From contig BJOX01000157.1 in NCBI GenBank assembly GCA_009731375.1, positions 860,507 through 893,857 on the forward strand: 33,351 nt of DNA, in the 5' to 3' direction. The notes beneath the pieces are model-generated. The model saw only the letters and a list, made by a program, of their open reading frames with translations. It was not told the origin of the DNA and did not search any database. The position numbers were made by a program, and so were the translations under genes. This DNA is from Paulinella micropora (lineage: Eukaryota > Cercozoa > Imbricatea > Euglyphida). This document shows positions 30,071-33,351 of the stretch, piece after piece; positions within the stretch are counted from its first letter, which is position 1, and every line of letters starts with the position of its first letter.

Positions 30071-30422
30071 GGCCTCTTTAGAACTTTGGCTGGCCCACAC
30101 ACGGCACAGGCTGCACGCGGGGCCGGGTCTGGGCGGCCCGGGGGGGGGGAGACTTCCAGCCGGACCCTCGCGTACCAGTGTGGCGGCAACCGATCGGGGG
30201 AGGGACCGGCTTCTCCCCCCCCTCCCCAGCGCACGCCCTGACCACGGGCAGCCACGGCCGGCGGGAGGGAGGGCGCGCGTCCGCCGCGGGGGGGAAGAGG
30301 AGGCGGGCGCTCGTGCGCGGGCGCGGGGGGAGACGCTGGGCAGGGCCGGGTGGGGGAGGGAGTGGGGCAGGGCCCGCTGCTTCTTCCTCGCGGGGCTAGA
30401 AAAGTAGACCCTCCGAAACCGT
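30071..30422. promoter_or_regulatory. Divergent intergenic region, probable bidirectional promoter
   Basis: 352 bp between the minus-strand start at 30070 and the plus-strand start at 30423. It is very G-rich on the plus strand with many CpG, CpG-island-like, and has no TATA box that I can see. Confidence 0.45.
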
Positions 30423-31487
30423 ATGTCGGTGGCCTTGGGCACCGAGGAGGACGGCGCCGCCGCCCCGCCAGGCGCGCCCGCCCAGCCTTTCTACGCCGTC
30501 GAGGAAGCCGCCGGGCGGGCAGCCGAGCCAGGCGCGCCGGTGCCAGACGAGTCGGCCCACGGCGGGGGAGCGCACGGCGGGTCGGCGTGGTCCACCGCCG
30601 GGCGCCGTGCGCCCACGGGCGGCGACGCGCCGGAGCCCCCCCCCACGTGCCGCGCTCCGGACACCGCGCACGCGGCGGGCGCCGGGCGGACGGGCGCCCC
30701 CCCCTGCCGCGGCGCGCGGCGCTCGCGCCGGCGGTCTCGCGCGCGCCGGCGCGCGCCCTACGCTGCACGCCCCCCGGCGCCTGGCCAGGGCCACAAAGTG
30801 CTCCCGCTGGCCGAGACCAGGCGCCTGGCTGACGGCTGCACCGACCTCGTGACCATGCCCGCCCACCTGCCCCCCGCGGCCGACTCCGAACCCTACTCCC
30901 CGACCCAATACTCTAAGCCCGTGCCGGCCGCCCCCTCCGCCGACACGAGCGTCGAGGCACTCCTGTCCATGTTCCAGCACGAGGAGCCTAGCGCGCCCAG
31001 CCTACCGGCAGGAGGCCTGCCGCTCGCCATCCGGGCCTGCGAAGCGGCCGGGGCCAGCGCCACCGACGCGGCCGGACAGCTAGCCCGGCACGCCCGGACG
31101 GACGGCGCCAGAGAGAGCGCCCTGAACGCGGCCGAGGACCTCCGCCGGCTCGAGTACATGCTGCGCCAGGTCTCTTCCCGCTTGCGGCGCGAGCAAGAGC
31201 ACCCCGGCACCTATGTCCGCACCTACGTACCCCTGCCGCTGCCACACCCTCCTCTCAAACGCCGCCGGCTACCGGCCAAGGGCAGCCCCCCCCGTGACTA
31301 TCCGTCGCCCAGGCCGCTGGCCAGGGGGCGCAGCCCGTATGCCCGTGACTACTCCCCGCGCCGGGGCCTGCACACCGCCCGGGCCAGCCAGCCCCGCCGG
31401 CCGCGCCGGCCCTCGCCCGTGCGCGCTTGTCCGCCACCCCTCGGCTCCGAGACTGAATACCCCCCGCTGCTGGACCCTGTCCTCTGA
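30423..31487 (+). CDS. Arg/Pro-rich protein with short coiled coil and RS-like tail, 354 aa
   Basis: ATG at 30423 (MSVALGTEEDGAAAPPGAPA) to TGA at 31485-31487. The first 144 residues are low-complexity Ala/Gly/Arg/Pro and could be non-coding. An internal ATG at 30855 with A at -3 (MPAHLPPAADSEPYSPTQYS) is a strong alternative start, giving 210 residues. A helical stretch (ALNAAEDLRRLEYMLRQVSS, about residues 235-258) may form a coiled coil. PLKRRRLPAKG resembles a nuclear localisation signal. The tail has repeated (R)SP-x-x-RDYSPRR elements like RS-type phosphorylation sites. Likely nuclear, nucleic-acid- or protein-binding; inference only. AATAAA signals follow at 31652 and 31696. Confidence 0.55.
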   Translation: MSVALGTEEDGAAAPPGAPAQPFYAVEEAAGRAAEPGAPVPDESAHGGGAHGGSAWSTAGRRAPTGGDAPEPPPTCRAPDTAHAAGAGRTGAPPCRGARRSRRRSRARRRAPYAARPPAPGQGHKVLPLAETRRLADGCTDLVTMPAHLPPAADSEPYSPTQYSKPVPAAPSADTSVEALLSMFQHEEPSAPSLPAGGLPLAIRACEAAGASATDAAGQLARHARTDGARESALNAAEDLRRLEYMLRQVSSRLRREQEHPGTYVRTYVPLPLPHPPLKRRRLPAKGSPPRDYPSPRPLARGRSPYARDYSPRRGLHTARASQPRRPRRPSPVRACPPPLGSETEYPPLLDPVL

Positions 31488-31869
31488 CCTACGGCCTCTG
31501 CTGCCTGGTTCACGCCCGGCCGCCGCCTTCGGACCGGCAGTGAGGCCCCCCGGCCCTCCCCCTCCATATTTGGCCTCTCCACCGGCAGGGCCACCCCCTC
31601 CCTAGAAGTGACGAATTCTGCTACAGACAGGCTAGTCAAAGTTGTACTTTTAATAAAAGAAACAAAAGAAAACCCAAACGAGTTTCCGGGCTGCCAATAA
31701 AAAAGTGGGACCCCCCTGCTTAAGCCGAGTTCAAATTCTCAAGGACCGTTCTATCCGTCCGCGAGCGGGGCAGAACTTGACTAGTTGGAGTAGAAACGCG
31801 CTGCGGGGCCGGCACTGGCAGAATCTGGTAGAGTCCGCTGAAAGTTCCGTTTCGTGGGTACCAACCTCC
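31488..31869. other. 3' intergenic region between convergent genes
   Basis: Holds the poly(A) signals for the plus-strand gene. No clear TTTATT for the minus-strand gene. The sequence after 31640 has clearly lower GC. Confidence 0.5.
31652..31701 (+). terminator. Two poly(A) signals AATAAA
   Basis: AATAAA at 31652-31657 and 31696-31701, about 165 and 209 nt after the stop of the plus-strand gene. Confidence 0.6.
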
Positions 31870-33198
31870 CTAGAAACATAAATGAAAAATCTTGAAGAGG
31901 CGGTTAGCTTCCAGAGTCTTCACCGTGAGAAGACAAGCAGTTCCATGACCCACCACCAGCCTCTTCTCAGTTTCCAGGCTGACCCTGTCCTGCCAGGTAG
32001 CATTGAGAACTTCTTGGTGGACTTGCCGGCCGGAGGAACAATTAGTCGAAACTAGGGCTGATCCAAAACGTTCGTACGAAGCTAAATAGGAAACCCACAA
32101 GAAACCGTTCAGGTGCAAGGACCAGCTGATGGAACTTCCGGCAGGGACCTGGCTAGCTAGCAAGGACGGTGCTCGTAAGCGACCCAGCCTGGAGGTCTCG
32201 TTGTCTACGAAATGCCAGCCTGTGTTGGCGCTGGCCATTTCGTGTAATGACCTGGGATCTCGGCATATCCGGTACAGGTCCGTTTCCTGGGCTATCGCAA
32301 CCAGAGGTTTCGTAGCCACGCCAGCACCACATTGAAATCCGTACTTCTGCCAGTCGTGGCCAGCAGCTGCCTTGGAAGCTCTAGCCCCGCAGTCCTGGCA
32401 CACCGCTTGGAAAAGAGCAGAGGCGATCAGGGCGTGCCCGAGGTCGCTGGGGTGCACTTTATCTGCGTGCCAAAACGAATCGTACAGGCTGCTGTCCTTC
32501 ACCAGCGGCGGGGCTAGAATACCTCGGAACGTCAACATCGGGATCCCATAATACTGGTAAGTAGCGTAGGTTTTGGTTTCGGACGAAGCCAGCTCAAACC
32601 ACTTTTCCGGCCAAGCGGGAGAATCAGGGTGAGCGCTCGTTTGCTTGTGCCTGAACCAGTGCAACGAGACCACGGGTGCCTGTTGGTTTTTACGCAAGCG
32701 CACGATCCTTTCGACGTGATCGGGACGTCCACCATTGACGGATATGTCCATGACGTAAAGATCTGCCGGAGAAAGCTGCAAGCCCGACGAAACCGAAGAG
32801 CCTGCGACATACGAGACTCCGTAGTTGAGTTCTCCGATTTCAACGTAGAGGGCCTGATAGCTGCCCGGATAAAATTCTTGCAGCAAGTTCAGGAAGACGT
32901 TCAAGAAAGAATTCCGGCCGTAGGGCAAGAATTCGGTCGGGGGAACACACGGGCTCTTGTCTTCAGCATAACAGTTATTGGAACTGCCGGCGCCTTTGGT
33001 GATAGAACCACCAATGAACTCGACGACTATCGGTCGTGAGTGGTTAGTCTCCAACAGGCTGGTGAACTGTCGCAGCAAGGTTTGATTACCGACATTACTC
33101 TGGATACACTCCAAAACAGCCAACGGCAGTGGAGCTGAAAGTCCTACCCAGTTGGCCGAGGCCCGGCACAGCACACTACTAAATAACAGGACCACCAT
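31870..33198 (-). CDS. Secreted SGNH (GDSL-like) hydrolase, 442 aa
   Basis: ATG at 33198 (MVVLLFSSVLCRASANW) to TAG at 31870-31872. The first 16 or so residues form a hydrophobic signal peptide with likely cleavage after Ala. SGNH blocks are visible: block I FIGGSITKGAGS (Ser65 nucleophile), block III DLYVMDISVNG (Asn155), and block V DKVHPSDLGH (Asp246-x-x-His249). The C-terminal about 150 residues may form a second beta-rich, possibly carbohydrate-binding part; this is not recognised. Several N-glycosylation sequons (NQT, NHS, NET, NCS, NAT) and many Cys fit secretion. The family hydrolyses ester or acetyl groups on lipids or polysaccharides; the substrate here is unknown. Codon use is less GC-biased than that of its neighbours. 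The frame is intact and without introns. Confidence 0.8.
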   Translation of the reverse strand: MVVLLFSSVLCRASANWVGLSAPLPLAVLECIQSNVGNQTLLRQFTSLLETNHSRPIVVEFIGGSITKGAGSSNNCYAEDKSPCVPPTEFLPYGRNSFLNVFLNLLQEFYPGSYQALYVEIGELNYGVSYVAGSSVSSGLQLSPADLYVMDISVNGGRPDHVERIVRLRKNQQAPVVSLHWFRHKQTSAHPDSPAWPEKWFELASSETKTYATYQYYGIPMLTFRGILAPPLVKDSSLYDSFWHADKVHPSDLGHALIASALFQAVCQDCGARASKAAAGHDWQKYGFQCGAGVATKPLVAIAQETDLYRICRDPRSLHEMASANTGWHFVDNETSRLGRLRAPSLLASQVPAGSSISWSLHLNGFLWVSYLASYERFGSALVSTNCSSGRQVHQEVLNATWQDRVSLETEKRLVVGHGTACLLTVKTLEANRLFKIFHLCF

Positions 33199-33351
33199 CG
33201 CAGGGTTAGTCGTACTAGTCAGAGAGGCTAGCGGTCCGCTCAGCGCTCGCCCAGGAGTGCGCTACACCCCCGCCAGCTTGGTCGCCAGGAGAGGGGGCCG
33301 AGAGTCTTTCTTGCGGCCCCCCCCCCTCCTCCCTGCTCCAACCCCCCGCCC
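33199..33351. other. 5' flank of the SGNH hydrolase gene
   Basis: GC-rich, with a C-run near 33318-33327. Presumably promoter and leader of the minus-strand gene. Confidence 0.4.

Noticed and set aside
30071-30442. N-terminal extension of the minus-strand Skp1/BTB-like gene
   Set aside because: It would overlap the divergent plus-strand gene and consists of low-complexity Pro/Ala/Arg.

Overview
The window is nuclear DNA of a eukaryote, probably an intron-rich protist. The sequence does not fix the species. Evidence for a eukaryote is a long split gene with GT-AG introns, tRNA-like SINEs with (ATT)n tails, microsatellites in almost every intron, and AATAAA signals after several reading frames. 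It is a gapped scaffold, with seven 10-N gaps and three longer ones (3778-4105, 12031-12273, 21268-21465).

Region 1 (about 1-20.9 kb) holds the 3' part of one very fragmented plus-strand gene. By matching splice sites and reading phase I assembled 43 exons (434-20697, 3872 coding nt, about 1289 residues). The 5' end lies outside the window. The product reads as a type I membrane protein. Its ectodomain has an adhesin-like module with an AWGQ...LDxGT signature, then three diverged cadherin-like (tandem-95/VCBS-type) repeats, one transmembrane helix, and a proline-rich cytoplasmic tail with a PPxY motif. The introns hold (GATA)n, (CTAT)n, (ACATAT)n, (CT)n, (ACT)n and (ATT)n tracts, a SINE cluster, and a 238-bp inverted duplication whose right arm contains a phase-compatible candidate cassette exon.

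Region 2 (about 20.9-23.18 kb) is lower-GC spacer with a (CTT)n tract, a 198-N gap, a possible 104-aa small gene with a poly(A) signal (22260-22574), and a possible coding fragment on the minus strand (21474-21609).

Region 3 (23.19-33.35 kb) starts abruptly after a 10-N gap. It is very GC-rich, nearly free of microsatellites, and packed with long uninterrupted reading frames: an LRR-like protein truncated at its N terminus by the gap (+), a protein with a bHLH-like segment (+), a divergent pair made of a Skp1/BTB-POZ-like Cys-cluster protein (-) and an Arg/Pro-rich protein (+), and a secreted SGNH hydrolase (-). The contrast with Region 1 suggests an inserted element (for instance an endogenized large DNA virus), a GC-rich intron-poor isochore, or a scaffold misjoin. 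The sequence alone cannot decide, and no viral hallmark gene is visible.
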